Positions 1 to 8,850 of a DNA stretch of 64,000 nt are shown one piece after another. The notes under the pieces are model-generated. The model made no database searches and was not told the origin of the DNA. It saw only the letters and a program-made list of their open reading frames with translations. The position numbers and the translations under genes were made by a program. The first letter of the stretch is position 1. Every line of letters begins with the position of its first letter. Location of the stretch: contig NZ_JACIEN010000001.1 of assembly GCF_014196925.1 (NCBI RefSeq), positions 992,001 through 1,056,000 on the forward strand, read 5' to 3'. This DNA is from Chelatococcus caeni. Lineage in GTDB: Bacteria > Pseudomonadota > Alphaproteobacteria > Rhizobiales > Beijerinckiaceae.

Positions 1-461
1 AGGACCTGACCTTCGAGCAGTGGAAGGCGGTGGTCGATACCAACCTGACCGGGCCCTTCCTGTGCACGCAGGAGGCCTTCAAGCTGATGAAGGACCAGAG
101 CCCGCGCGGCGGGCGCATCATCAACAACGGTTCCATCTCGGCCTATGCGCCGCGGCCGAATTCCGCGCCCTATACGGCGACGAAGCACGCGATCTCGGGC
201 CTCACGCGCTCGACGTCGCTCGACGGGCGCAAGTACGACATCGCCTGCGGGCAGATCGACATCGGCAATGCGGCGACCGACATGGCCGCCAAGATGGCCG
301 AAGGCGTGCCGCAGGCGGACGGCTCCATCAGGAAGGAGCCGCTGATGGACGTGACCCACGTGGCCAACGCGGTGCTGCACATGGCGAGCTTGCCGCTCGA
401 GGCCAATGTCCTCTTCATGAACGTGATGGCGACGAAGATGCCCTTCGTCGGCCGCGGGTGA
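1..461 (+). CDS. SDR family oxidoreductase, 3' part
   Basis: This is the C-terminal part of a short-chain dehydrogenase/reductase; the gene starts before the window and the frame begins at base 3. The visible part has the SDR alpha-4 stretch (DTNLTGPF), the strand with catalytic Ser ([12 protein letters not shown]) and the [11 protein letters not shown] segment holding the catalytic Tyr-x3-Lys. The Rossmann glycine motif lies outside the window. The family catalyses NAD(P)-dependent oxidation or reduction of small alcohols, sugars or ketones; the substrate cannot be deduced. It ends 95 bases before a RidA gene on the same strand and may share its transcript. Confidence 0.9.
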   Translation, partial: DLTFEQWKAVVDTNLTGPFLCTQEAFKLMKDQSPRGGRIINNGSISAYAPRPNSAPYTATKHAISGLTRSTSLDGRKYDIACGQIDIGNAATDMAAKMAEGVPQADGSIRKEPLMDVTHVANAVLHMASLPLEANVLFMNVMATKMPFVGRG

Positions 462-556
462 GCGGCACGAGGCCCGTTGCGCCCGCCGGGGGCTTCCCGC
501 GGCGGGCCGGGCAGGGTAAGCGGGGGCGTCCGTTTCTCTGACCTTCAGGAGTGAAC

Positions 557-907
557 ATGTCTTCGATCGAACGCATCGGCGTCGGCCCGCGCATGAGCGA
601 GGCGGTGGCCTTCGGCAATCTCGTCTTCCTCTCCGGCGAGGTCGCGGACGACACCTCGCAGGACACGGCCGGCCAGACGCGCCAGATCCTCGCCCAGATC
701 GACGAGACGCTGAAGAAGGCCGGCACCGACAAGACCAAGATCCTCAAGGCCAACATCTGGCTGGCCGACATGGCCGATTTCGCCAAGATGAACGAGGTGT
801 GGGACGCCTGGGTGCCGCAGGGCAACACGCCGGCCCGCGCCACCGTCGAGGCCAAGCTCGCGACCCCGGCCTACCGGGTCGAGATCATGGTGGTCGCGGC
901 GCGCTGA
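557..907 (+). CDS. RidA family (YjgF/YER057c/UK114) protein
   Basis: A 116-residue protein of the RidA family. Members deaminate reactive enamine/imine intermediates from PLP enzymes in the cytosol, although many paralogues have unknown substrates. The NTPARATVEA segment carries the arginine that binds the substrate carboxylate in true RidA proteins, and the length is typical. The ATG at 557 is preferred because AGGAG at 547-551 sits five bases upstream; the GTG at 551 would overlap that ribosome-binding site. It follows an SDR gene and is closed by a strong intrinsic terminator, so it is probably the last gene of that unit. Confidence 0.88.
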   Translation: MSSIERIGVGPRMSEAVAFGNLVFLSGEVADDTSQDTAGQTRQILAQIDETLKKAGTDKTKILKANIWLADMADFAKMNEVWDAWVPQGNTPARATVEAKLATPAYRVEIMVVAAR

Positions 908-930
908 GCCCCGGCCAGCGGCTGAGAACG

Positions 931-960
931 AAAGGCGCGGCGCCCCGGTGCCGCGCCTTT
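931..960 (+). terminator. Rho-independent terminator after the RidA gene
   Basis: A perfect 11-bp inverted repeat (AAAGGCGCGGC at 931-941 and GCCGCGCCTTT at 950-960) has an 8-base loop and continues into tcttt. It lies 23 bases after the RidA stop codon and should end the SDR-RidA transcript. Confidence 0.85.
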
Positions 961-1061
961 TCTTTGGGGCGCATCGCCCTTGCCGCGGCGCGGCAGCTTC
1001 ATCAGACTGTCAGAATGTCGGGCTAGGAGCAGCGCCTCACTCGGCCCCCTCATTGCAGAAG

Positions 1062-1919
1062 ATGCCGCAACCGACCGGAGGCAAGGTGCAGGCCGACGTC
1101 GCCCGTCTGAGGCACCGCTACGCGCGGCAGGTCACGATGCGGCTCGTCGCGAGCGACGAGCGGCTTCGCGACGCCTTTGCCGCGGTCCCGCGCGAGCGCT
1201 TCGTGGGACCAGGCCCCTGGCGCCTCGTGACGCCGTTCGGCAGCGAGATGACGCCCGATGCCGACCTGCGGCACGTCTATTCCGACATCGCGATCGAGTG
1301 CCATCCGGTGCGCGGCAGGGACGATGGCGAGCCCTCGCTGCACGCCCTCGGCATCGCGGCCCTCGGCCTTGGCGCCGGCCAGGCCGTCGCCCATGCCGGC
1401 TGTGGCACGGGCTACTACAGTGCGGTCATGGCCGAGCTCGTGGGCGGCGCCGGCCGCGTGGACGCCCATGAGGACGACCGCGTGCTCGCGGAGCGGGCAA
1501 GGTCCGCCCTCGCGCCGTGGCCGCAGGCGAGCGTGACGGAAATGCCGTCGGCGTCGTTGCCGGCCTACGACGCGGTCTATTGCGAGGCGGCCGGAACCGG
1601 CCCCGACGAGGCGTGGCTCGCGGCGGTGAAGGACGGCGGACGGATCGTCTTTCCGCTGACGGACGCCTTCGGGCGCGGCGCGCTCGTCTGCCTGTCGCGC
1701 CGGGGCGACGTCTTTGCCGTCGCGCCGCTCGCGCGCGTCACCGTCACGCCGCCGGCCTTGCCGGGCGGCGCCGGGGTCGATGCGCGTCTCGCCGAGGCTT
1801 CGGCAGCCGGCAGGCTCATGTCCGTTCGGGCGCTCTACCGGGGGGCGCCGTCCGTCTCCGATCCGGCGGTCGTCCGGGGCGACGGCTGGTGGCTTTCCTC
1901 GCGCCCGCTTGATCTCTAG
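1062..1919 (+). CDS. PCMT-like (protein-L-isoaspartate methyltransferase family) protein
   Basis: A protein of about 285 residues resembling protein-L-isoaspartate O-methyltransferases, which methylate damaged aspartyl residues using S-adenosylmethionine. The fold is suggested by the N-terminal FAAVPRERFVGPGPW segment, typical of bacterial PCMTs, and by the SAM-binding region HAGCGTGYYSAVMAEL at about residues 111-126. Motif I is altered: canonical enzymes read about GxGxGY, here GCGTGYY preceded by HA. It is longer than the usual 210-220 residues and has no typical PCMT C-terminus, so it may act on another substrate. The start is uncertain: the ATG at 1062 has only a weak upstream purine stretch. 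No obvious operon partner. Confidence 0.65.
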   Translation: MPQPTGGKVQADVARLRHRYARQVTMRLVASDERLRDAFAAVPRERFVGPGPWRLVTPFGSEMTPDADLRHVYSDIAIECHPVRGRDDGEPSLHALGIAALGLGAGQAVAHAGCGTGYYSAVMAELVGGAGRVDAHEDDRVLAERARSALAPWPQASVTEMPSASLPAYDAVYCEAAGTGPDEAWLAAVKDGGRIVFPLTDAFGRGALVCLSRRGDVFAVAPLARVTVTPPALPGGAGVDARLAEASAAGRLMSVRALYRGAPSVSDPAVVRGDGWWLSSRPLDL

Positions 1920-1963
1920 CGCAGCCGCCGGACGCAATTCCGACAACTTTTCGTCGATCCGCC

Positions 1964-1989
1964 GGAACCAACGGCTCCGTTCGGGTGTT
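1964..1989 (+). promoter_or_regulatory. Candidate EcfG-type (general stress) promoter
   Basis: GGAAC at 1964-1968 is followed 17 bases later by TGTT at 1986-1989. This is one mismatch from the GGAAC-N16/17-CGTT consensus recognised by the alphaproteobacterial sigma factor EcfG. It lies about 160 bases before the PRC-barrel gene, a family often controlled by the general stress response. Position and motif only; a chance match is possible. Confidence 0.35.
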
Positions 1990-2147
1990 GATCTGGCGAA
2001 CGTGGATAGCGAGGCGTGAACATGCATCCACGGTTCGAAAACGGAAAGCACGCGAACCAGGCCGACCTGAGCGCGCGCGCCCGAAGCGGCGCGTCGTGAA
2101 GGGACCGTGTGTCCCCGCGAAAGGTCAGCAGAAGAGAGGATTCCGTC

Positions 2148-2789
2148 ATGCGAACCAAGTTCGGTATCACTGTTGCAACCGCAGCCCTGCTGCTGGCTGT
2201 GCCGGCGGTCGCCCAGACCACGGCTCCGGCGACTCCCGAGCCGACTCCCCCGGCCACCCAGCCGCAAGCGCCTGGCGCTGCGCCTGAGAGCGCGCCGAGC
2301 ACTGCGCCGAACATGCAGGGCGGCACTGAGATGAAGGCGCCGGATACATCGGCCGCCGCCCCGGCCACGGGTGCTCCGGCCGGCTTCGTGACCGCGCAGG
2401 CCGAATCCCAGTGGATGGTCTCGAAACTGATGGGCAAGTCCGTGGTCGGCATGGATGACAAGACCATCGGCGAGATCAACGACGTCGTGCTCGATCAGGA
2501 AGGCAAGGCCGACGCGGCCGTGATCGGCGTCGGCGGCTTCCTCGGCATCGGCCAGAAGAATGTCGCCATTCCGTTCACGGAGCTGCAGGTGACGAAGGAC
2601 GCCGAGGGCGATGTCGAGAAGATCACGCTGTCGGCCACCCGCGAGCAGCTTGAGCAGGCCCCGGCCTTCAAGACCCTCGCGGACATTCGCTCCGAGCAGG
2701 ATCGGATGAGCACGGGTTCCACCCGTCCGGCCGATCCGACTGCCCCGCCGGCGCCGGCCGCGCCGCCGCCGGCCGCGCCTCCGCAGTAA
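2148..2789 (+). CDS. Secreted PRC-barrel domain protein
   Basis: A 213-residue exported protein. Residues 1-23 form a clear Sec signal peptide (MRTKFGITVATAALLLAVPAVA) ending near AVAQ. A Pro/Ala/Thr-rich linker follows (about 24-85), then a PRC-barrel domain (about 93-160, including GKSVVGMDDKTIGEINDVVL) and a Pro/Ala-rich tail. PRC-barrels are small beta-barrels found in photosynthetic reaction centre H subunits and RimM; periplasmic versions in Rhizobiales are often stress-induced and their role is unknown. The ATG at 2148 is chosen because AGAGAGGA lies seven bases upstream and the signal peptide begins there. A candidate EcfG promoter lies upstream and a strong terminator downstream, so it is probably monocistronic. 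Confidence 0.88.
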   Translation: MRTKFGITVATAALLLAVPAVAQTTAPATPEPTPPATQPQAPGAAPESAPSTAPNMQGGTEMKAPDTSAAAPATGAPAGFVTAQAESQWMVSKLMGKSVVGMDDKTIGEINDVVLDQEGKADAAVIGVGGFLGIGQKNVAIPFTELQVTKDAEGDVEKITLSATREQLEQAPAFKTLADIRSEQDRMSTGSTRPADPTAPPAPAAPPPAAPPQ

Positions 2790-2833
2790 GCGCAGGTGAG
2801 GTGAGGCGCGTGTCATCCCACGCGCCGGCACCG

Positions 2834-2862
2834 GGCGGCCCGCTTCGGCGGGCCGCCTTTTT
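2834..2862 (+). terminator. Rho-independent terminator after the PRC-barrel gene
   Basis: A perfect 10-bp GC stem (2834-2843 with 2848-2857) has a stable TTCG tetraloop and five T residues (2858-2862). It ends the PRC-barrel transcript before adenine deaminase. Confidence 0.9.
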
Positions 2863-2936
2863 GCGTCCGGCGGGCGTTGCGTCGGTCAGGGTCGCGTCTA
2901 GGATGAGGCAACGAATTGCGGCGAGCGGGGGGTGCG

Positions 2937-4640
2937 ATGTCGCGGGCTGGCTTGAGCGAGCGGGTGACGCAGGGCAGGGGCGCCACGGCGGCGGATGTCG
3001 TGGTGCGCGACGTCAGGCTGCTCGATCTCGTGACGGGTGATCTCGTCCCGACGGATATCGCGCTCTGCGGCGATACGATCGTCGGGACCTACGACCGTTA
3101 CGACGGACGCGAGATCATCGAGGGCGGCGGGCGCATCGCCGTTCCCGGCTTCATCGACACCCACTGCCATGTCGAATCGTCGCTCGTGATGCCGCAGGAG
3201 TTCGAGCGCTGCGTCCTGCCGCACGGTGTGACGAGCGCGGTCTGCGACCCCCACGAGATGGCGAACGTGCTCGGCGCCCCGGCGTTCGATTTCTTCCTCG
3301 CCTCGGCCGAGCGCATGGTGATGGACCTCTTCGTGCAGTTGTCGAGCTGCGTGCCGGCGACCGCGCTGGAGACCTCGGGTGCGCGGCTCGATGCCGATGA
3401 TCTCCTGCCCTACTGGGCCCATCCGAAGGTCATCGGGCTCGCCGAGTTCATGAACTTTCCCGGCGTCCTCGCCCTCGATCCCGCCTGCACCGCCAAGCTG
3501 CAGGCCTTCGCCAACGGCCATATCGATGGCCATGCGCCCCTGCTCAGTGGCAAGGATCTCAACGGCTATTGCGCCGCGGGCATCCGCACCGAGCATGAGG
3601 CGACGAGCGCCGAGGAGGCGCTCGAGAAGATCCGCAAGGGCATGACCGTGCTCATCCGCGAGGGCTCGGTGTCGAAGGATCTCCATGCGCTCGCGCCGCT
3701 GCTCACCCTCGCGACCTCGCCGTTCCTCGCCTTCTGCACCGACGACCGCAACCCGCTCGACATCGCGGAGGAGGGGCATATCGACTTCCTCATCCGCAGC
3801 GCCATTGCCCTCGGCGTGCCGCCGCTTGCCGCCTATCGCTCGGCCTCGCTGACGGCCGCGGCTGCCTTCGGGCTCGTCGACCGCGGCATGATCGCCCCCG
3901 GCAGGCGGGCCGACATCGTCCTCCTCGACCATCTCGAGGAATGCCGCGTGTCGGATGTGATCGTCGGTGGGCGGCTCGTGCGGCCGGAGCTGTTTGCCGA
4001 GTGCGAGCCGGTGGCGCCGATCGGCCTTGCCAGCATGAAGGCACGCGAGGTCTCCGCGACGGACTTCGCCATCGCCGGCGCGGCGGGCGAACATCCGGTC
4101 ATCGGCGTCATTCCCGGCAAGATCATCACGCAGCGGCTGAGCCTGGCCGTGCCCGAGCGCGACGGTGCCCTTGTCGCCGATCCGGCCGCCGACATCGCCA
4201 AGGTCGCGGTCGTCGCCCGCCACGGGCGCAACGACAATATCGGCCGCGGCTTCGTCTCGGGTTTCGGTTTGCAGCGCGGCGCCATCGCCTCTTCCGTCGG
4301 TCACGACAGCCACAACATCTGCGTCGTCGGCGTCGATGACGCGGATATGGCGCTCGCCGTCAACCGGCTCGGCGCCATCCGCGGCGGCTTCGTCGTCGTC
4401 GAGGGCGGAGCGGTGCGCGCGGAGCTGCCCCTGCCGGTCGCCGGCCTGATGAGCGACCGGCCCTACGAGGAGGTGCATGCCGGCCTCGGCCCGCTGCGCG
4501 CGGCGGCCAAGGCGCTCGGCGTGACGTTGCCGGAGCCCTTCCTGCAGGTCGCCTTCCTGCCCCTGCCGGTGATCCCGCATCTCAAGATCAGCGACTTCGG
4601 CCTCGTCGACGTGGACCGGATGGAACTGGTGGGGCAGTAG
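2937..4640 (+). CDS. ade: Adenine deaminase
   Basis: A 567-residue amidohydrolase matching bacterial adenine deaminase, which converts adenine to hypoxanthine and ammonia in purine salvage. The metal-binding His-x-His is in [10 protein letters not shown] (H76 and H78), followed by [11 protein letters not shown] and [12 protein letters not shown], which are typical of this family rather than of adenosine deaminases. The C-terminal composite domain with [10 protein letters not shown] is also present and the length is normal. The ATG at 2937 is preferred over the TTG at 2916 because a G-rich ribosome-binding region directly precedes it. It converges on an ABC operon across a hairpin; no other purine genes are adjacent. 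Confidence 0.93.
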   Translation: MSRAGLSERVTQGRGATAADVVVRDVRLLDLVTGDLVPTDIALCGDTIVGTYDRYDGREIIEGGGRIAVPGFIDTHCHVESSLVMPQEFERCVLPHGVTSAVCDPHEMANVLGAPAFDFFLASAERMVMDLFVQLSSCVPATALETSGARLDADDLLPYWAHPKVIGLAEFMNFPGVLALDPACTAKLQAFANGHIDGHAPLLSGKDLNGYCAAGIRTEHEATSAEEALEKIRKGMTVLIREGSVSKDLHALAPLLTLATSPFLAFCTDDRNPLDIAEEGHIDFLIRSAIALGVPPLAAYRSASLTAAAAFGLVDRGMIAPGRRADIVLLDHLEECRVSDVIVGGRLVRPELFAECEPVAPIGLASMKAREVSATDFAIAGAAGEHPVIGVIPGKIITQRLSLAVPERDGALVADPAADIAKVAVVARHGRNDNIGRGFVSGFGLQRGAIASSVGHDSHNICVVGVDDADMALAVNRLGAIRGGFVVVEGGAVRAELPLPVAGLMSDRPYEEVHAGLGPLRAAAKALGVTLPEPFLQVAFLPLPVIPHLKISDFGLVDVDRMELVGQ

Positions 4641-4645
4641 GTAAT

Positions 4646-4690
4646 CGGCGGTCGGCAATCGTCGAAGCGACTGCCTAATGCCGACCGCCG
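4646..4690. terminator. Bidirectional hairpin between convergent genes
   Basis: A perfect 12-bp inverted repeat (CGGCGGTCGGCA at 4646-4657 and TGCCGACCGCCG at 4679-4690) has a 21-base loop and fills the 52-base gap between ade and the convergent permease gene. There is no T-run, so termination is inferred from position and stem strength. Confidence 0.5.
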
Positions 4691-4692
4691 CC

Positions 4693-5871
4693 TTAATGAT
4701 ATGGATCGGCCGCGTCGCGCAGCCCGTCGCCCATGAAGTTGAAGGCGAGGACGACGATGATGACGGGGGCGATGGGCCACAGCAGCCACGGGTAGAGGTT
4801 CACCGCCGCAAGGTTCTGCGCCTCGTTGAGCAGCACGCCCCAGCTCGTGATCGGCGGCCTGAGGCCGAGGCCGAGGAATGACAGCGCCGTCTCGCCCAGG
4901 ATCATCGAGGGGATGGACAGCGTCGCCGAGGCGATGAGGTGGCTCATGAAGTTGGGGATGAGGTGGCGGCCGATGATGCGGGCCCGCGAGGCGCCCATGA
5001 GCTCCGCCGCCTTGACGAAATCCTCCTCGCGCAGGGCGAGCAGCTTCGAGCGCACCGCGCGGGCAAGGCCCGGCCAGTCGAGTAGGCCGAGGATGATGGT
5101 GATGCCGAAGAAGACGAGCAGCGGGCTCCAGTTCGGCGGCAGGGCGGCCGACAGCGCGAGCCACAGGGGCAGCTCCGGCAGCGAGCGCAGGATCTCGATG
5201 AGGCGCTGGATGGCGTTGTCCACCCAGCCGCCCAGATAGCCGGCGATGCCGCCGAAGAACAGGCCGAGCGCGAACGACACCGCGATGCCGACGATGCCGA
5301 TGGTGAGCGAGATGCGCGCCCCGTAGACGATGCGCGAGAACACGTCGCGTCCCAGCCTGTCCGTGCCGAGCAGGAAGAACGTGCCGCCGTCCGGCGGGCA
5401 GACGAGATGGAAGCGCGCATCGAACAGCCCCCAGAAGCGGTAGGGCTCGCCGGAGCAGAAGAAGCGCAGCCGCTGCGGGCGGCTCGTGTCGATGTCGTAG
5501 TCGCGGGTGAAGGTCTCGAGGTTGAACCTGAAGCTGTAGGGATAGACGAAGGGGCCGACGAGCGAGCCCTCGTGAAAGAGATGCACCCGCTGCGGCGGCG
5601 CATAGAGGAAGTCGCCGTTGCGCTGCGCCTGCCCGTAGGGCGCGATCACCTCGACGAAGGGAATGGCCGCATAGAGGGCGATGAGGACGAAGGCCGAGAT
5701 GACGGCCAGCCTGTGCCGGCGGAACTTCCACCAGATGAGGGTCAGCGAGGAGGCGCGGAAGAAGCGCTCGTCCTCGCGGCCACCGGGCTCGCTCGCGCCG
5801 GGATCAAACGGTGCGTCGTCGACGAAATGCGCACTGCGGCGGCGGGAGGGCATTTCGCTCACATTCGTCAT
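4693..5871 (-). CDS. Peptide-type ABC transporter permease (DppC/YejE-like)
   Basis: A 392-residue inner-membrane permease of the dipeptide/oligopeptide ABC family. A cytoplasmic N-terminus of about 45 residues precedes the first helix. A long periplasmic segment follows, with YPYSFRFNLETFTRDYDI and a DRLGRDVFSRIVYGARISL stretch typical of DppC/YejE. Several helices and the EAA loop that contacts the ATPase (DFVKAAELMGASRARIIG) come next. The extended periplasmic region makes it YejE-like rather than a minimal DppC. It is the last gene of an operon ordered ATPase, binding protein, permease B, permease C, starting one base after the permease B stop codon. The substrate is probably a peptide or other oligomeric solute. 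Confidence 0.9.
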   Translation of the reverse strand: MTNVSEMPSRRRSAHFVDDAPFDPGASEPGGREDERFFRASSLTLIWWKFRRHRLAVISAFVLIALYAAIPFVEVIAPYGQAQRNGDFLYAPPQRVHLFHEGSLVGPFVYPYSFRFNLETFTRDYDIDTSRPQRLRFFCSGEPYRFWGLFDARFHLVCPPDGGTFFLLGTDRLGRDVFSRIVYGARISLTIGIVGIAVSFALGLFFGGIAGYLGGWVDNAIQRLIEILRSLPELPLWLALSAALPPNWSPLLVFFGITIILGLLDWPGLARAVRSKLLALREEDFVKAAELMGASRARIIGRHLIPNFMSHLIASATLSIPSMILGETALSFLGLGLRPPITSWGVLLNEAQNLAAVNLYPWLLWPIAPVIIVVLAFNFMGDGLRDAADPYH

Positions 5872-5872
5872 C

Positions 5873-6889
5873 TCAGCGCTGTCCGAGGCGGATGCGCGGA
5901 TCGAGCCACGCGAGCAGGAGATCGGAGATCAACATGCCCACGACGGTGAGCACCGCGACGAACATGAGGATGAAGCCGGCGAGGAACTGGTCCTGCGACT
6001 TGAGGGCCGCGAGCAGGATCGGCCCGACCGTCGGCAGGCTGAGCACGAGCGACACCAGCACCGAGCCGGAGACAAGGTTGGGCAGGAGGTTGCCGATGTC
6101 GGCGATGAAGGGGTTGAGAGCCATGCGGAAGGGATATTTCAGCAGCGCCCGCGTCTGCGGCAGGCCCTTGGCCGTGGCGGTGACGTAATATTGCTTCGAC
6201 AATTCGTCGAGGAGGTTGGCGCGCATGCGCCGGATCATCGCCGCCGTGCCGGACAGGCCGATGACGATGGTCGGCACGATGAGGTGCTGCAGCAGCGAGC
6301 CCACCTTGGCGAGGCTCCACGGCTCGTTGGCGTAATGGGCGTCGAACAGGCCGCCGATGGAAATGCCGAACCAGCGGTTCATGTAGTAGAGCAGCACGAG
6401 CGCCAGCAGGAAGTTCGGCGTGGCAAGGCCGATATAGCCGACGAAGGTGGCGAGGTAGTCGCCGAAGGAATATTGCCGCGTCGCCGAATAGATGGCGATG
6501 GGGATGGCCACCACATGCACGAAGATCACGGTGGTGAAGTTGACGAGCAGCGTCAGCCACAGCGCGTCGCCGACCACCTGATTGACCGGGCGGTCATACT
6601 CGAAGGACCAGCCCCAGTCGCCCTGCAGCAGGCCGGAGAAGCCGTTGGGGCCCGGCCAGACGCCGATCCAGACGAGGTATTGCTCCCAGACGGGCCTGTC
6701 GAGGCCGTATTGCTTGATCAGGAACTCGGCCTTGGCCATGGCCGCCGCCTCGCCCTGGGCGCGCAGCTCGGCGATCTGGTTGGTCAGGAAGTCGCCGGGC
6801 GGCAGCTTGATGATGACGAAGATGAGAAGGCTGATGACGAGCAGCGTCAGCGCCATCGTGACCAGCCGGCGAGCGACGAAGCCGATCAT
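5873..6889 (-). CDS. Peptide-type ABC transporter permease (DppB/YejB-like)
   Basis: A 338-residue permease with the DppB-type N-terminus (IGFVARRLVTMALTLLVISL), about six helices and the conserved loop GLPQTRALLKYPFRMALNPF that docks on the ATPase. It pairs with the following permease to form the membrane channel. Its ATG overlaps the stop codon of the binding-protein gene in an ATGA arrangement (6886-6889), indicating translational coupling. YejB-like features include the long periplasmic loop between helices 1 and 2 (residues about 35-95). Confidence 0.9.
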   Translation of the reverse strand: MIGFVARRLVTMALTLLVISLLIFVIIKLPPGDFLTNQIAELRAQGEAAAMAKAEFLIKQYGLDRPVWEQYLVWIGVWPGPNGFSGLLQGDWGWSFEYDRPVNQVVGDALWLTLLVNFTTVIFVHVVAIPIAIYSATRQYSFGDYLATFVGYIGLATPNFLLALVLLYYMNRWFGISIGGLFDAHYANEPWSLAKVGSLLQHLIVPTIVIGLSGTAAMIRRMRANLLDELSKQYYVTATAKGLPQTRALLKYPFRMALNPFIADIGNLLPNLVSGSVLVSLVLSLPTVGPILLAALKSQDQFLAGFILMFVAVLTVVGMLISDLLLAWLDPRIRLGQR

Positions 6890-8850
6890 TGCACCGCCGC
6901 CACGCGCCGGTCGGCACGGTCCCAGAACATCTCATCGACCCGGTAGATGCCGATGAGCGCCGTGGGCTCCCAGCTGTAGAGCGCCTTGTCCGGAAAGTTG
7001 GCGAGGCCGTTGCGCAGCACGATGGGCTGGATCGCGCCCGCCACCGTGCCGATCGTCCACTGGTTCTCCGCATGCAGCGCGAGCATCTCGCGCCAGATGC
7101 GGGCCTGCTCGGCAGCGTCGGTCGTGTGCAGCCACTCCTTGTAGAGGCCGAGCAGCTCCTTGGGCTTGTCCATGTCGCAGGCTTCGCCGACCTTGCCGTG
7201 CGTCTCCACATACTGCCCCCACTTGGGCCAGGACAGGTGATACTGGCTGATGGGGGCGAGCTCGCCAGGTGGCATCGCGGGGGTCGGGATGGCGTTGTCG
7301 AGACCTGGGGCGGCGGTCATCACCGGCAGGCCGGAATAGGCGCGGTTGCGCAGCACGGTCCGGTCCTGCGGCTTGATGAAGAGCTTGACCCCGATCTCGC
7401 GCCAGAACTCGCCGATGAGCTGCAGGGTGTCGACGAGCATCGTCATGTCGCCCTCGACCTCGACGACGATCTCGAGCAGGCGCCCGTCCGGCAGGAGGCG
7501 CAGGCCCGAGCCGTCGCGCTGGTCGAGGCCGATCTCGTCGAGCAGGCGGTTGGCCTCGTCCGGATCGTAGGTGCCGTAGAGCTTGCGGAACGGCTCCTCG
7601 AACAGGTGCGAGCCCTCGCGCACCGTGTTGTTGCCCTCCATGCCGAGGCCGAAGAACAGGGCGTTGTTGACGGTGCGCCGATCGATGCCGAGCGAGAGCG
7701 CCCGGCGGAAGCGCACGTCCCTGTTCAGGTCGCGCCACACGGGGTCGGCGGTATTGAGGTTGGGGTAGAGCACGACCTCGGAGCCGCGGGCGATGGGCCA
7801 CAGCAGCGTGCGGTAGCCCTTGGCCTTCTCGCCCTGCTTGAGCACGGGAATGTCCGCCATGGTCAGGCCGCGCGCGAGGACGTCGACCTCGCCGGCATTG
7901 GCCTTGGCGGCGAGCAGCCCGCTCGAGGCGATGTCGACATAGACCTTGTCGACGTAGGGCAGCTGCTGCCCGGCCTTGTCGATGCGGTGGTAATAGGGGT
8001 TGCGCGAGAAGACGAAGCGGCTCGTCGGCCCCGCGTTGTCGACCTTCCAGGGGTCGAGGGTCGGCAGCTCGGGATCGGAGAAGTCCGACATGGAATCGAC
8101 GCGGTTGTGCAGCGCGGCCCAGGACTTCAGCTTCTGCCGCGAGGCGGCCTGCGCGAGCGTCTCCGGGTCGGTGTAGCGCGCATGGAAGCGCTTCAGGAAA
8201 TGCGCCGGCCGGTAGATATGCGGGTCGAGCGGCTTGGCGAGCGTCGGCAGGAAGCGGGGGTTGGGCTTCGACCACGTGTAGCGCACGGTGGTCTCGTCCA
8301 GCACCTCGAAGGTCGGCGGCTTGTCGTCGACCAGCATGAAATCCGGCGGCCCGGCCGGCATGAGGTAGCGGTTCAGCGCCACGTCCTCCCACCAGTAGCG
8401 GAAGTCCTCGGCGGTGAAGGGCTGCCCGTCCGACCACCGGTGCCCCTTGCGCAGGTGCAGGGTGAAGCGCCGGCCGTCCTCAACCTCATAGGAGGCGAGG
8501 ATGTCCGGCACGAGGTTGAGGTCCTCGTCGTAGCCGACGAGCCGGGCATAGGCGATGACCGACAGGTAGCGGATGTCGCGTGCCTTGGCGGCCAAGGTGG
8601 TGATGGCGCCGCCCGGCTGGCCCGTGACGCGGCCGCGTGCCTCGAGGTCGACGACCAGAGGCTCCTGCGGCACCCGCTCCGCGACCGGCGGCAAGCGGCC
8701 GTCCTCGACGGCCTTTTCAAAGAGCGGCGTCTCCTTGAGGCCCGGCGCGGCCCCGCCCGCACCGGGACCGGCGATGGCCGCGGCGAGGCAGAGGGCGAGG
8801 CCCGCCACCGCGCGGCGTAGGGGAGCGGCCGGGAACCCGAGTGCCGTCAT
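6886..8850 (-). CDS. Peptide-type ABC transporter substrate-binding protein (SBP_bac_5)
   Basis: A periplasmic binding protein of 654 residues, longer than typical DppA/OppA (about 535) and nearer to the YejA group. The N-terminus (about residues 10-36, LRRAVAGLALCLAAAIAG) is a signal peptide. SBP_bac_5 hallmarks include the segments GYDEDLNLVPDILASYEV, WSDGQPFTAEDFRYWWED and VRFRRALSLGIDRRTVNNAL. The start at 8850 is fixed by an ATGA overlap with the upstream ATPase gene and by the signal peptide; the open frame continues upstream without meaning. The YejABEF comparison suggests peptide uptake, but the ligand is unknown. Confidence 0.88.
   Translation of the reverse strand: MTALGFPAAPLRRAVAGLALCLAAAIAGPGAGGAAPGLKETPLFEKAVEDGRLPPVAERVPQEPLVVDLEARGRVTGQPGGAITTLAAKARDIRYLSVIAYARLVGYDEDLNLVPDILASYEVEDGRRFTLHLRKGHRWSDGQPFTAEDFRYWWEDVALNRYLMPAGPPDFMLVDDKPPTFEVLDETTVRYTWSKPNPRFLPTLAKPLDPHIYRPAHFLKRFHARYTDPETLAQAASRQKLKSWAALHNRVDSMSDFSDPELPTLDPWKVDNAGPTSRFVFSRNPYYHRIDKAGQQLPYVDKVYVDIASSGLLAAKANAGEVDVLARGLTMADIPVLKQGEKAKGYRTLLWPIARGSEVVLYPNLNTADPVWRDLNRDVRFRRALSLGIDRRTVNNALFFGLGMEGNNTVREGSHLFEEPFRKLYGTYDPDEANRLLDEIGLDQRDGSGLRLLPDGRLLEIVVEVEGDMTMLVDTLQLIGEFWREIGVKLFIKPQDRTVLRNRAYSGLPVMTAAPGLDNAIPTPAMPPGELAPISQYHLSWPKWGQYVETHGKVGEACDMDKPKELLGLYKEWLHTTDAAEQARIWREMLALHAENQWTIGTVAGAIQPIVLRNGLANFPDKALYSWEPTALIGIYRVDEMFWDRADRRVAAVQ

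Noticed and set aside
1050-2831. A 593-codon minus-strand frame.
   Set aside because: It covers the complement of two supported plus-strand genes and is low-complexity, typical of high-GC shadows.
2898-4658. A 586-codon minus-strand frame opposite adenine deaminase.
   Set aside because: Complement of a well-supported gene with all its motifs; no family resemblance.
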